From Streptomyces sp. R21 (GTDB lineage Bacteria > Actinomycetota > Actinomycetes > Streptomycetales > Streptomycetaceae), in assembly GCF_041051975.1 (NCBI RefSeq), contig NZ_CP163435.1, positions 8,834,501-8,898,500 on the forward strand: a stretch of DNA of 64,000 nucleotides, read 5' to 3'. The position numbers and the translations under genes are program-made. Under the pieces are notes generated by a model, which did no database searches, was not told where the DNA came from, and saw only the letters and a program-made list of their open reading frames with translations. The first letter of the stretch is position 1. Each line of letters begins with the position of its first letter. Below, in pieces: positions 41,255 through 49,438 of this stretch.

Positions 41255-42457
41255 GTGAACGTGACCGCGACGTGCGTGAAGCGGGCGTTCAAGTACCGCT
41301 TCTATCCGAGCGACGTGCAGGCAGCGGAGCTGTCGCGCACGTTCGGGTGCGTGCGGAAGGTCTACAACCTGGCGCTTGCCGCCCGTACCGAGGCCTGGGC
41401 GCGGCAGGAACGGGTCAACTACAACCAGACCTCGGCCCTCCTGACGGCGTGGAAGAAGACCGAGGAACTGGCCTTCCTGGGCGAGGTGTCGTCGGTGCCG
41501 CTGCAGCAGACGCTGCGGCACCTGCAGACCGCGTTCACCCACTTCTTCGCCAAGCGGGCCGGATACCTGCGCTTCAAGTCGCGTAAGAGGTCCCGCAGGT
41601 CCGCCGAGTACACCACCAGTGGTTTCCGCTTCCGTGACGGCCGTTTGACCTTGGCGAAGATGTCCGACCCGCTGGACATGGTGTGGTCCCGGCCGCTCCC
41701 GGAGGGCGCCAAGCCGTCCACCGTGACGGTGCCGCAGGACAGTGCCGGGCGCTGGTTCGTCTCCCTGTTGTGCGAGGACCCGTCGATCCAGCCGCTTCCC
41801 GCCACGGATGCGGTGGTCGGCGTCGATGTCGGACTGGATCACCTGCTGACCCTCTCGACGGGCGAGAAGGTCGCCAATCCCCGGCACGAGCGCCGTGACC
41901 GCGTCCGGCTCGCCAAGGCCCAGCGGGAGCTGTCCCGCAAGGCTAAGGGCGACGGAGCCAACCGGCGCAAAGCCCGGCGCAAGGTCGCGAAGATCCATGC
42001 GGGCATCGCCGACCGCCGCCGGGACATGCTGCACAAGCTGACCACTCGTCTCGTGCGTGACAACCAAACGCTCGTGATCGAGGACCTGACCGTCCGGAAC
42101 ATGGTCAAAAGCCGGAGCCTTGCCCGCGCCATCAGCGACGCGGCATGGGCGGAGTTCCGGAACATGCTGGAGTACAAGGCCGCCTGGTACGGGCGGGAAG
42201 TGATCGCGGTGGACCGCTTCTTCCCCTCCTCCAAGCTGTGCTCCCACTGCGGCGCCATCGCCAACGCGATGCCGCTGCACGTCCGCACGTGGACGTGCGC
42301 CTGCGGCACGACCCACGACCGGGACGTGAACGCAGCACAGAATCTTCTGGCCGCCGGGCTGGCGGTGACGGTCTGTGGAGCCGGTGTAAGACCTCAACGG
42401 AGCACTCCGGGCGGGCAGTCGGCGACGAAGCAGGAAACCCCACGGCACAAGCCGTAG
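41255..42457 (+). CDS. tnpB: TnpB RNA-guided nuclease (IS605 OrfB), copy 1
   Basis: 400 aa. RuvC catalytic acids: D191 in VVGVDVGLDH, E276 in LVIEDLTV, and the Asp in THDRDVNAAQNLL (355-357). Zinc ribbon CSHC (329-332) and CACG (348-351), the latter C-x-C instead of the usual CxxC. The N-terminal KRAFKYRFYPSDVQAAELSR is the standard OrfB start. GGTGGAG precedes GTG 41255; a second GTG is at 41261. TnpB proteins of this family cut DNA next to a TAM, guided by an RNA from the element's right end. Copy 2 is closely similar. Confidence 0.93.
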   Translation: MNVTATCVKRAFKYRFYPSDVQAAELSRTFGCVRKVYNLALAARTEAWARQERVNYNQTSALLTAWKKTEELAFLGEVSSVPLQQTLRHLQTAFTHFFAKRAGYLRFKSRKRSRRSAEYTTSGFRFRDGRLTLAKMSDPLDMVWSRPLPEGAKPSTVTVPQDSAGRWFVSLLCEDPSIQPLPATDAVVGVDVGLDHLLTLSTGEKVANPRHERRDRVRLAKAQRELSRKAKGDGANRRKARRKVAKIHAGIADRRRDMLHKLTTRLVRDNQTLVIEDLTVRNMVKSRSLARAISDAAWAEFRNMLEYKAAWYGREVIAVDRFFPSSKLCSHCGAIANAMPLHVRTWTCACGTTHDRDVNAAQNLLAAGLAVTVCGAGVRPQRSTPGGQSATKQETPRHKP

Positions 42458-42507
42458 GAATCTCCCTCGTTCACGAGGGGGAGGAAGTCAAGGCTGTACG
42501 GCTCCGC
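42371..42507 (+). ncRNA. Predicted omega-RNA (reRNA) of copy 1 with guide
   Basis: The 3' end of tnpB and the right end contain ACGGC-ACAA-GCCGT (about 42442-42455) and CCCTCG-TTCA-CGAGGG (42464-42479) hairpins, then GGAAGTCAA ending at 42491. By analogy with ISDra2, this is the scaffold and the next roughly 16 nt (from 42492, GGCTGTACGGCTCCGC) are the guide. That guide equals the flank of this insertion and would match the empty site next to GTCAT. Confidence 0.6.
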
Positions 42508-43972
42508 TCTGCCGAAGGTCGGTGGACGAGGTCTCGTCGAGATGGACGCGGGCGGTTTCGGCTATGCGCCCCGGATGGCGACGCAACAAGACGATCAATA
42601 CCACGACACCGGCGGCCATCCAGATTCCGACGACCGGTCCCGCGTAGGACACGGGTGGCGTCAGCTCGGACACGAACTCGAAGACCGGCAAGCCCGCCGC
42701 CGTCAGCAGGGCGGGGACGAACGCGGCGAAGCCGAGCAGCGGGAACACCAGATGCCGCACCGGGTGGAACAACTCGCGCCTGCGGCGCAGGAAGTAGCCC
42801 GCGCACGCGAGGTTGACGACGATGTACACACCGATGACGACCGTGACGATCACTGTTGCCAGCAGCAGGAAGGCGGTAACGGGGTCGTAGGCGAAGCCGA
42901 GAGCCAGCATGGCCGCGACGGCCATGGCGCACTGCACGGCGACTCCGGCGACGGGGGAGCGGTGCTTGGGATGCAGAAGGGTGAAGAGCTGCGGGAAGAC
43001 CCGGATGCGGCTCAGGGCGAAGGCTGTCCGTGTGGAGACATTGGCACAGGCGTTGGCGTTGGCGATCGTCGAGTTGATCACGGCCAGGAAGACCAGCACC
43101 CAGAAGAGGCCGAATGACGCGCGGGCCACGCCTTCCCAGGACGCGGCACCCGAGGCGCCGAATCCCGCGAAGCGGTCGGGGCCGATGTACACGGTCATGG
43201 CGTACGTGGTCACGACGTAGACGAGCCCGATGGCCAGGGCCGCGCCGAGGACCGCACGGTGCATCGTGCGGCGCGGATCCTTCGTCTCCTCGGCGAGGGG
43301 TGCCGCTGCCTCGAACCCGGCGAGCGCGAGCACCGTGTACACGGATCCCGCGAACACCCCGCCGATGCCTTCGTATCCCTTGGCCGTGTGCGACGTCCCG
43401 AACACCGACAGCGTGTTGTCGCTGCCCGCCTTGGCGATCAGCCAGACGGTGAAGACGAGGAAGACCAGGACCTCGAAGATGCCGAGGACGGTGCCGAAGC
43501 GGGCCGAGGCGCGCACTCCGAAGTACCCCGCGATCGCGATGATCGCCGCTCCCGCGAGCGACCACGGCCACCACAGGTCGCCGGGATACGAGGACCATTC
43601 CTGGTGCAGTGTGCCCGCCGTGGTGAATCCGAGTTGGAGCAGGAGCAGCGGCGGTACCAGAGCCTCCACGAACACGTACCCCCAGCCGACGAGGAAGCCG
43701 ACGGCCGGGTGCAGTCCCTGCGCTGCGTACGTGGCGACCGAACCGGCGGCGGGTAACTGCCGTGCCAGTTCCGCCACGCATGACGCGGTGAGCAGACATG
43801 CCGCCAGGGCGATCAGTACGGACAAGGGCAGACTGCCGCCCGCGAAGGCCGCGCCGGACGGAATGGACGCCGCGACTGCCGCGGCCGGTGCCATGGCCGT
43901 GATGCTCTGGAACAGGACCTCGCGCAGCCCGATGGCCTCGCGCCGCAGCTCTGGAGCTGTCTCCTCCGACAT
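42488..43972 (-). CDS. APC-family amino-acid/amide permease
   Basis: 494 aa with about 12 hydrophobic segments. The N-terminus LREVLFQSITAMAPAAAVAA and the TM1 break IPSGAAFAGGSLPLSV are typical APC superfamily. GFEAAAPLAEETKDPRRTMHRAVL is the conserved TM6-loop region. It takes up amino acids or related amides; pairing with an acetamidase suggests amide or amine import for nitrogen use. The last codon positions (CCT TGA) are now partly encoded by the TnpB element's right end, which recreated the stop. The protein sequence is unchanged. Confidence 0.9.
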   Translation of the reverse strand: MSEETAPELRREAIGLREVLFQSITAMAPAAAVAASIPSGAAFAGGSLPLSVLIALAACLLTASCVAELARQLPAAGSVATYAAQGLHPAVGFLVGWGYVFVEALVPPLLLLQLGFTTAGTLHQEWSSYPGDLWWPWSLAGAAIIAIAGYFGVRASARFGTVLGIFEVLVFLVFTVWLIAKAGSDNTLSVFGTSHTAKGYEGIGGVFAGSVYTVLALAGFEAAAPLAEETKDPRRTMHRAVLGAALAIGLVYVVTTYAMTVYIGPDRFAGFGASGAASWEGVARASFGLFWVLVFLAVINSTIANANACANVSTRTAFALSRIRVFPQLFTLLHPKHRSPVAGVAVQCAMAVAAMLALGFAYDPVTAFLLLATVIVTVVIGVYIVVNLACAGYFLRRRRELFHPVRHLVFPLLGFAAFVPALLTAAGLPVFEFVSELTPPVSYAGPVVGIWMAAGVVVLIVLLRRHPGRIAETARVHLDETSSTDLRQSGAVQP

Positions 43973-44217
43973 GTGAACCCCCCGATTCCCCCGGACACAC
44001 CGCCATCTGCCGGATGGCTGCGCCTCGCGTGAATCACGGTACGGCGCCTGCCGGTTGGGCAGGAAGAGCGCGGTGTGCGGCGGTGGAGAACTCCAGAACT
44101 GTGGACAACTCCGTCACTCACACGGGGGAATGAGAGCTCTGCGTCGGCGGGAACGGGTGCTCTCTGCCGGCGTGAGCAGACGTTCAGCGTCTGCGGGACC
44201 GAGCACCCGGCCGTGCG

Positions 44218-45426
44218 CTAGGCGCGGCCCGCCACCGCGGCCGGATCGTCCAGCACCGCCCGCACCACCGAGTGCGCCGCGCCCAGCAGCGGACCTTCCG
44301 GCCCCAGCCGCGACACGGACACGGCGCAGGCGGGACCCGCGGTGCGTCGCGCCAACTCGCTTTCCAATGAGGGCAGCAGCCACGGTGCGAGGCCGGACAG
44401 CTCGCCGCCCAGGACGACGGTCTCGGGATCCAGGAGGTTGACCGCCCCGGTGAGGGCGATGCCGAGCGCGGTCCCGGCGTCGTGCAGGGCACGTCGTACG
44501 GCGGCGTCGCCGTGGGCGGCGCGCTCGGCCAGCAGACCGGCGCGGTCCGTGCCCGGTTCGAGGCCCGCCGCGCGCAGGACGGCCTCCTCACCGGCGTACT
44601 GCTCCAGGCACCCCCGCCCGCCGCAGGCGCACTCGGGTCCGTCCGGGCGGACCGGCACATGCCCCAGCTCGCCCGCGAAACCGCGCGTTCCGCGCAGCAG
44701 CCGCCCGTCGACGACCACCGCCGCGCCGATGCCGATCTCCGCCGAGACGTGGAGGAAGTCACGCGGCATGGCGTCGCCGAGCCAGAGTTCCGCGAGGCCG
44801 CCGAAGTTCGCCTCGTTGTCCACGGTCAGGGGCAGGTCGTGCGGGAGCAGCGCGCCGAGATCGGTGTCGTGCCAGCCGAGGTTGGGGGCGCGGACCACGG
44901 TGCGGGCGTCGCGTGCCACGAGGCCCGGCACGGCGACCGCGAGGCCCGCGGGCCACAGTCCTTCCCGGTCCGCCTCGGCGATGACCTGCCGTATGAGACC
45001 GGCCAGTTCCTCGATCACCGGCTCGGGCGGCCGGCCGCGGTTCGTGCCGTTCCGTACGGCCCGCGCCCGCACCTGGCCCCGCAGATCGACCGCGCACGCG
45101 GCGAGATGGTCGACGCCGACCTCCGCGCCGATCCCGGCGGGGCCATGCCCGCTGACGGCGAGCGCCGAGCCGGGGCGTCCCACCCGGCCGGGTCGCTCGG
45201 GGCCCAGCTCCTCCAGGAGCCCCGAGCGGATCAGCTCGTCGACCAGGGTCGAGACGGCGGCCCGGGTCAGGCCGATGCGCGAGGCCACGGCGGCCCGCGA
45301 AAGCGACCCCTCGGCGCTGACCGTGTGCATCACCCGAGAGAGGTTGCGGCGCCGCATGCCCTGCTGGGTGTCGGGCAGTCGGCGGCCGGAACCGGTCGGA
45401 CCGTTCTCGTGCAGCGGTGCGGTCAT
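44218..45426 (-). CDS. ROK family transcriptional repressor (XylR-like)
   Basis: 402 aa. N-terminal winged helix (LSRAAVASRIGLTRAAVSTL, about 42-61) followed by the ROK sugar-kinase-like fold: GIGAEVGVDHLAACAVDLRG, NEANFGGLAELW, FAGELGHVPV, and the zinc motif CACGGRGCLEQYAG (C-x-C-x4-C). The phosphate loop is degraded, as expected for a regulator and not a kinase. It lies just downstream of xylB on the same strand and presumably represses xylA/xylB in the absence of xylose. Confidence 0.9.
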   Translation of the reverse strand: MTAPLHENGPTGSGRRLPDTQQGMRRRNLSRVMHTVSAEGSLSRAAVASRIGLTRAAVSTLVDELIRSGLLEELGPERPGRVGRPGSALAVSGHGPAGIGAEVGVDHLAACAVDLRGQVRARAVRNGTNRGRPPEPVIEELAGLIRQVIAEADREGLWPAGLAVAVPGLVARDARTVVRAPNLGWHDTDLGALLPHDLPLTVDNEANFGGLAELWLGDAMPRDFLHVSAEIGIGAAVVVDGRLLRGTRGFAGELGHVPVRPDGPECACGGRGCLEQYAGEEAVLRAAGLEPGTDRAGLLAERAAHGDAAVRRALHDAGTALGIALTGAVNLLDPETVVLGGELSGLAPWLLPSLESELARRTAGPACAVSVSRLGPEGPLLGAAHSVVRAVLDDPAAVAGRA

Positions 45427-45485
45427 TCCTCCGTCAATCCTCGTTGGGCCGGGCCCCTCGGGGCGGTCGTGACCGCCGACCTTCG

Positions 45486-46931
45486 TCAGCGCTGGTGGGG
45501 CTCGCGCTCCAGCAGCGGGGCCGCGTCGGAGAGTACCCCGGCGATCCGCGCGAGCGTCGCGTCGTCCCGCTCCACGGCGTCCAGTACGGGGCCTCGCGCG
45601 GTGTCCCAGCGGCGGGCGACCGCGGCCGGGTCCTCGCCGGTCAGCACGCCCGCGGCCTGCGCGGCGGCCCCCAGTGCGACCAGCTCCTTCGCCTCGGGAA
45701 CCTGGACGGGCCGCCCCGACAGGCGGCGTACGGTCTGCTGCCAGGCCGTGCCGCGTGCGCCCCCGCCGATGAGCAGCAGTGGCGCGGAGCGGTCGGCGTC
45801 CGCGTCGAGCACCAGGTCGAGGGCGCCCAGCAGCGAGTGGACTGCACCGTCGTACGCCGCCTGGAGCAGCTGTCCGCCGGTGGTGTCGTGCCGGAGCCCG
45901 GACAGCAGGCCCGAGGCGTGCGGCAGATTCGGCGTGCGCTCGCCGTCCAGGTAGGGGAGCAGGGTCACGTCCCGGCCCGGCTCGACGGCCTCGCGGTCCA
46001 GGCCCAGCAGCGCGGCGACGCGGTCGACGGCGAGCGTGCAGTTGAGGGTGCAGGCCAGCGGGAGCCAGTCGCCGCGTGCGTCGGCGAAGCCCGCCACGGT
46101 ACCGGTCGGGTCGGCGGGTCGCCGTGTCGAGACGGCGTACACCGTGCCGGAGGTGCCGAGGCTGAGCACCGGGGTGCCGGGGCGCAGGCCGAGTCCGAGC
46201 GCGGCGGCCGCGTTGTCGCCGGTGCCGGGAGCGACCAGGGTGCCCTTGGAGAAGGGCAGCTCATGGTTGTCGCGCACGGTCCCGGCCACTTCGCCGGGGC
46301 GGACCACGCGGGGGAGCAGCGCCGGGTCGAGGCCGACGTGGGCGAGCACCTCCTCGTCGTACGCCTCGGTCCCGGATGCCCACCAGCCCGTGCCGGAGGC
46401 GTCGCCCCGGTCCGTCGTGCCCTGTCCGGTCAGGCGTTCGGTGAGGTAGTCGTGGGGCAGTCGGACGGCCGCGGTGGCGCGCACGGCGTCGGGCTCGTGC
46501 TCGGCCAGCCAGGCCCACTTCGTGACCGTGAAGGAGGGGCCCGGCACGCTGCCGGTGCGCTCGGCCCACGCCTTCGCACCGCCCAGCTCCTCGACCAGCC
46601 GGCGTGCCTGCGGCGCGGACCGTACGTCGTTCCACAGCAGCGCCGGTCGTACGGGGCTGCCCTGTGCGTCGAGCGTGACGAGACCGTGCTGCTGCCCGCC
46701 GATCGACACCGCAGCTGCCTCGTGGGCGGCGTCGCCGCACTGGTGCAGGGCCTCGCACAGGGCGTCCCACCACTGCCGCGGGTCGCTCTCGCGGCCCGCG
46801 CCGGTGGAGACCGTGTGCGGGGCCTGCCCGCTCGCTACCACCCGTCCGGTCGATGCGTCGACGACCAGGGCTTTGGTGGACTGGGTGGATGTGTCCACCC
46901 CGACGACGAGCGGACCCTCGGCTGCTGACAT
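45486..46931 (-). CDS. xylB: Xylulokinase
   Basis: 481 aa FGGY-family kinase. VVGVDTSTQSTKALVVDAST (about 9-28, phosphate 1 motif), SIGGQQHGLV, LLWNDVRS, GTGDNAAAALGLG (catalytic D in GDN), and SLGTSGTVYAVS. It phosphorylates D-xylulose to xylulose 5-phosphate. GGGAGA precedes ATG 46931. It diverges from xylA with 165 bp between them and is followed by the ROK repressor. Confidence 0.93.
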   Translation of the reverse strand: MSAAEGPLVVGVDTSTQSTKALVVDASTGRVVASGQAPHTVSTGAGRESDPRQWWDALCEALHQCGDAAHEAAAVSIGGQQHGLVTLDAQGSPVRPALLWNDVRSAPQARRLVEELGGAKAWAERTGSVPGPSFTVTKWAWLAEHEPDAVRATAAVRLPHDYLTERLTGQGTTDRGDASGTGWWASGTEAYDEEVLAHVGLDPALLPRVVRPGEVAGTVRDNHELPFSKGTLVAPGTGDNAAAALGLGLRPGTPVLSLGTSGTVYAVSTRRPADPTGTVAGFADARGDWLPLACTLNCTLAVDRVAALLGLDREAVEPGRDVTLLPYLDGERTPNLPHASGLLSGLRHDTTGGQLLQAAYDGAVHSLLGALDLVLDADADRSAPLLLIGGGARGTAWQQTVRRLSGRPVQVPEAKELVALGAAAQAAGVLTGEDPAAVARRWDTARGPVLDAVERDDATLARIAGVLSDAAPLLEREPHQR

Positions 46932-46989
46932 CGGGCTCTCCCTCTTCCGCGACTCCGCGGTATTTGTCCTGGTGGGTGGGGCTCCCCGG

Positions 46990-47096
46990 ACCATCGTGGC
47001 CCGGGTCTCGCACTTCGTCTCTTCCCAGAGATGCGTTCGCATACTAATTTGTTAACTGCCATGACGAAATAGTCGGAGCTAGCAAGGAGCCGCGGC
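46990..47096. promoter_or_regulatory. xylA/xylB divergent promoter region
   Basis: The A/T-rich part (47035-47075) has TTTGTT-10-ACGAAA, an imperfect inverted repeat with GTTAAC next to it. It is a reasonable site for the ROK repressor. AGCAAGGAG leads into xylA. Confidence 0.45.
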
Positions 47097-48263
47097 ATGA
47101 ACTACCAGCCCACCCCCGAGGACAGGTTCACCTTCGGCCTGTGGACCGTCGGCTGGCAGGGAAGGGACCCGTTCGGCGACGCCACCCGGCGTGCCCTCGA
47201 CCCGGTCGAGACGGTGCAGCGCCTGGCCGAGCTCGGTGCCTACGGAGTGACCTTCCACGACGACGACCTGATCCCCTTCGGGTCCACGGACACCGAGCGC
47301 GAGTCGCACATCAAGCGCTTCCGCCAGGCCCTCGACACGGCCGGGATGTCCGTGCCGATGGCCACCACCAACCTCTTCACGCACCCCGTCTTCAAGGACG
47401 GCGCGTTCACCGCCAACGACCGCGACGTACGCCGCTACGCGCTGCGCAAGACGATCCGCAACATCGATCTCGCCGTCGAGCTGGGCGCGCAGACGTACGT
47501 GGCCTGGGGCGGACGCGAGGGAGCCGAGTCCGGCGCCGCCAAGGACGTACGGGTGGCACTCGACCGGATGAAGGAGGCCTTCGACCTCCTCGGTGAGTAC
47601 GTGACCACCCAGGGCTACGACCTGAAGTTCGCGATCGAGCCCAAGCCGAACGAGCCGCGCGGCGACATCCTGCTGCCCACCGTCGGCCACGCGCTCGCGT
47701 TCATCGAGCGCCTGGAGCGCCCGGAGATGTACGGCGTCAACCCCGAGGTGGGCCACGAGCAGATGGCCGGGCTGAACTTCCCGCACGGCATCGCGCAGGC
47801 CCTGTGGGCGGGCAAGCTCTTCCACATCGACCTCAACGGCCAGAGCGGCATCAAGTACGACCAGGATCTGCGCTTCGGCGCGGGGGACCTGCGATCCGCC
47901 TTCTGGCTGGTCGACCTCCTGGAGAGCGCCGGTTACGCCGGGCCGAAGCACTTCGACTTCAAGCCGCCGCGCACCGAGGACTTCGACGGGGTGTGGGCGT
48001 CGGCGGCGGGCTGCATGCGCAACTACCTGATCCTGCGCGAGCGCGCGGCCGCCTTCCGGGCTGACCCGGAGGTACAGGAGGCGCTGCGGGCCTCCCGGCT
48101 CGACGAGCTGGCACAGCCCACCGCGGCGGAGGGCGTGGCCGGGCTGCTCGCGGACCGGTCCGCCTTCGAGGACTTCGACGTGGAGGCGGCCGCCGCGCGC
48201 GGTATGGCCTTCGAGCACCTGGACCAGCTCGCCATGGACCACCTGCTGGGTGCGCGGGGCTGA
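47097..48263 (+). CDS. xylA: Xylose isomerase
   Basis: 388 aa class I isomerase, very like the well-studied Streptomyces enzymes. Active-site segments: GLWTVGWQGRDPFGDATR, TFHDDDL (catalytic His), YVAWGGREGAES, FAIEPKPNEPRGDILLP (metal Glu and Lys), GVNPEVGHEQMAGLNF and KLFHIDLNGQSG. It converts D-xylose to D-xylulose in the cytoplasm and is a homotetramer in relatives. A good AAGGAG site precedes the ATG. Confidence 0.96.
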   Translation: MNYQPTPEDRFTFGLWTVGWQGRDPFGDATRRALDPVETVQRLAELGAYGVTFHDDDLIPFGSTDTERESHIKRFRQALDTAGMSVPMATTNLFTHPVFKDGAFTANDRDVRRYALRKTIRNIDLAVELGAQTYVAWGGREGAESGAAKDVRVALDRMKEAFDLLGEYVTTQGYDLKFAIEPKPNEPRGDILLPTVGHALAFIERLERPEMYGVNPEVGHEQMAGLNFPHGIAQALWAGKLFHIDLNGQSGIKYDQDLRFGAGDLRSAFWLVDLLESAGYAGPKHFDFKPPRTEDFDGVWASAAGCMRNYLILRERAAAFRADPEVQEALRASRLDELAQPTAAEGVAGLLADRSAFEDFDVEAAAARGMAFEHLDQLAMDHLLGARG

Positions 48264-48279
48264 CGCCAGGACGCGCGTG

Positions 48280-48306
48280 AGGCCCGCTCCGGCCGGGAGC
48301 GGGCCT
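48280..48306 (+). terminator. xylA terminator hairpin
   Basis: AGGCCCGCTCC (48280-48290) pairs with GGAGCGGGCCT (48296-48306), 17 bp after the xylA stop. No T-run follows, as is common in Streptomyces. Confidence 0.6.
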
Positions 48307-48494
48307 CCGGGTCCTCGGGCTGATCCCTAGGGCTGATTCCTCGGGCCGGTCCGGCCGCTCCCTGGGATCGGTCCTTCTGAGATCCGTGGATCTTTGCGTG
48401 GAATTCACCGGAATCACGCGATCCGCGGCATGAGTGCGTATCAACTTCCGCACGGGGGTCGCCTCATGACCGGTTCGCGGCGACTCTTGACGGT

Positions 48495-49340
48495 ATGGCT
48501 ACGCCACCGTTACCGCCCCAGCCCCCGCGGCCGCCGGGAGGCACCCCGCCTCCCGGAGGTGGCGGATTCGGTCCGCCTCCTGGGGGCTACGACCCGCCGT
48601 CCGGAGGCTACGGACCGCCGCCCGGTGGTTATGGTCCGCCGCCCGGGGGCTACGGCCCGCCGGGGCAGGGCGGGGGCTGGCAGCCGCCTCAGTCGCCCGG
48701 CGGTCCGGGTGGGCCTCGTCCCGGTGGGCGGCGGACCCTGTTCATCCTGCTCGCCGTGATCGTGGCCGTCGGTGTCGTGGTCGCCGTGGTGCTGGTGACC
48801 ACCCGCGGCGACGGCTCGCCGGGCGACAAGAAGTCGCCCTCCGCCAGCAGCGCGAGCACGAAGGGCTCGCCCACTCCGTCGCTCAGCATCCCCTCCGAGC
48901 TGCCCAGTGTGACGCCGACCCTCCCGTCGGAGGTACCCAGTGGTGTGCCCAGTGATCTGCAGTCGCTGTTCCCATCCCTGGCAAGCGACCAAATCCCGTA
49001 CTACACACTGAAGTCGGGCGACTGCTTCGACACCGACGACAAGCGCCCTGGCCAGGCCACCAAACGTTCGTGCACCAAGCCGCACGACGCCGAAGTCGTC
49101 AAGGTGACGGAACTCCAGGGCAGTTACACAACCGACGCTGCCCTGAAGAAGGCTGCCTCAGCACTGTGCGAGAAGCCCCTGAACCGCAAGGCGGCCAAAC
49201 AGCCCTCCGCCACCGTGCGCGGCACGCTGGTGCAGTACCCGGACTCCACCGGCTACAAGATCGGCATCGACAACGTCGCCTGCAGCCTCTCCGGGGACGT
49301 CGGCGCCGGTGATCACAAGCTCACCAAGCCCCTGACGTGA
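48495..49340 (+). CDS. Pro/Gly-rich membrane protein with septum-formation-like domain
   Basis: 281 aa. An N-terminal low-complexity tail with repeated GGYGPPP units (about 27-60) is cytoplasmic; one helix TLFILLAVIVAVGVVVAVVL (about 81-100) crosses the membrane; a Ser/Pro-rich linker and an outer domain (SGDCFDTDDKRPGQATKRSC ... PHDAEVVKVTEL) follow. The GDC-F...C-x-x-PHDAEV pattern with paired cysteines is that of the actinobacterial Septum_form/DUF4190-associated domain. The role in the envelope is unknown. Confidence 0.8.
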   Translation: MATPPLPPQPPRPPGGTPPPGGGGFGPPPGGYDPPSGGYGPPPGGYGPPPGGYGPPGQGGGWQPPQSPGGPGGPRPGGRRTLFILLAVIVAVGVVVAVVLVTTRGDGSPGDKKSPSASSASTKGSPTPSLSIPSELPSVTPTLPSEVPSGVPSDLQSLFPSLASDQIPYYTLKSGDCFDTDDKRPGQATKRSCTKPHDAEVVKVTELQGSYTTDAALKKAASALCEKPLNRKAAKQPSATVRGTLVQYPDSTGYKIGIDNVACSLSGDVGAGDHKLTKPLT

Positions 49341-49438
49341 GCGTCACGCGCGGCAGCCGCACGTACGTCACCGTCGTCTCGAAGCCGGGTGTCTACCAGC
49401 CGGCCCTAGGTGTCGAACGTGCCCGCCCCGTCCGTCAT
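49338..49438 (-). pseudogene. Phytase-like protein, C-terminal part (interrupted)
   Basis: Reading across the TnpB insertion, ALINDNDFG (50819 side) joins MTDGAGTFDT (49437-49408) and, after a stop and a frameshift, GRLVDT, then TTVTYVRLPR. NDNDFG and the closing VRLPR are signatures of the esterase-like/phytase-like family. The gene already has extra lesions besides the insertion. Copy 2 sits between the two parts. Confidence 0.65.

Larger units (their letters stand above)
41110..42491 (+). mobile_element. IS200/IS605-type element with solo tnpB, copy 1 (1382 bp)
   Basis: The boundaries come from comparing the two copies: similarity starts right after GTCAT (41105-41109) and ends at GTCAA (42491). 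The left end has a CCCCCGCC-TTCA-GGCGGGGG hairpin and the right end a CCCTCG-TTCA-CGAGGG hairpin, the subterminal structures expected for this family. There are no terminal inverted repeats or target duplication, and no TnpA gene. It is inserted exactly in the overlapping stop/start of the permease and acetamidase genes. Confidence 0.85.

Noticed and set aside
40748..42448. 566-codon minus-strand frame antisense to tnpB copy 1 (and a similar one at 49435-50775)
   Set aside because: Both are mirror frames of the conserved TnpB gene, with no independent motif.
44000..48300. Suspicion that xylAB plus the ROK gene is a mobile insertion
   Set aside because: The order and sequences are those of ordinary Streptomyces xylose loci, with normal composition and no boundary repeats.
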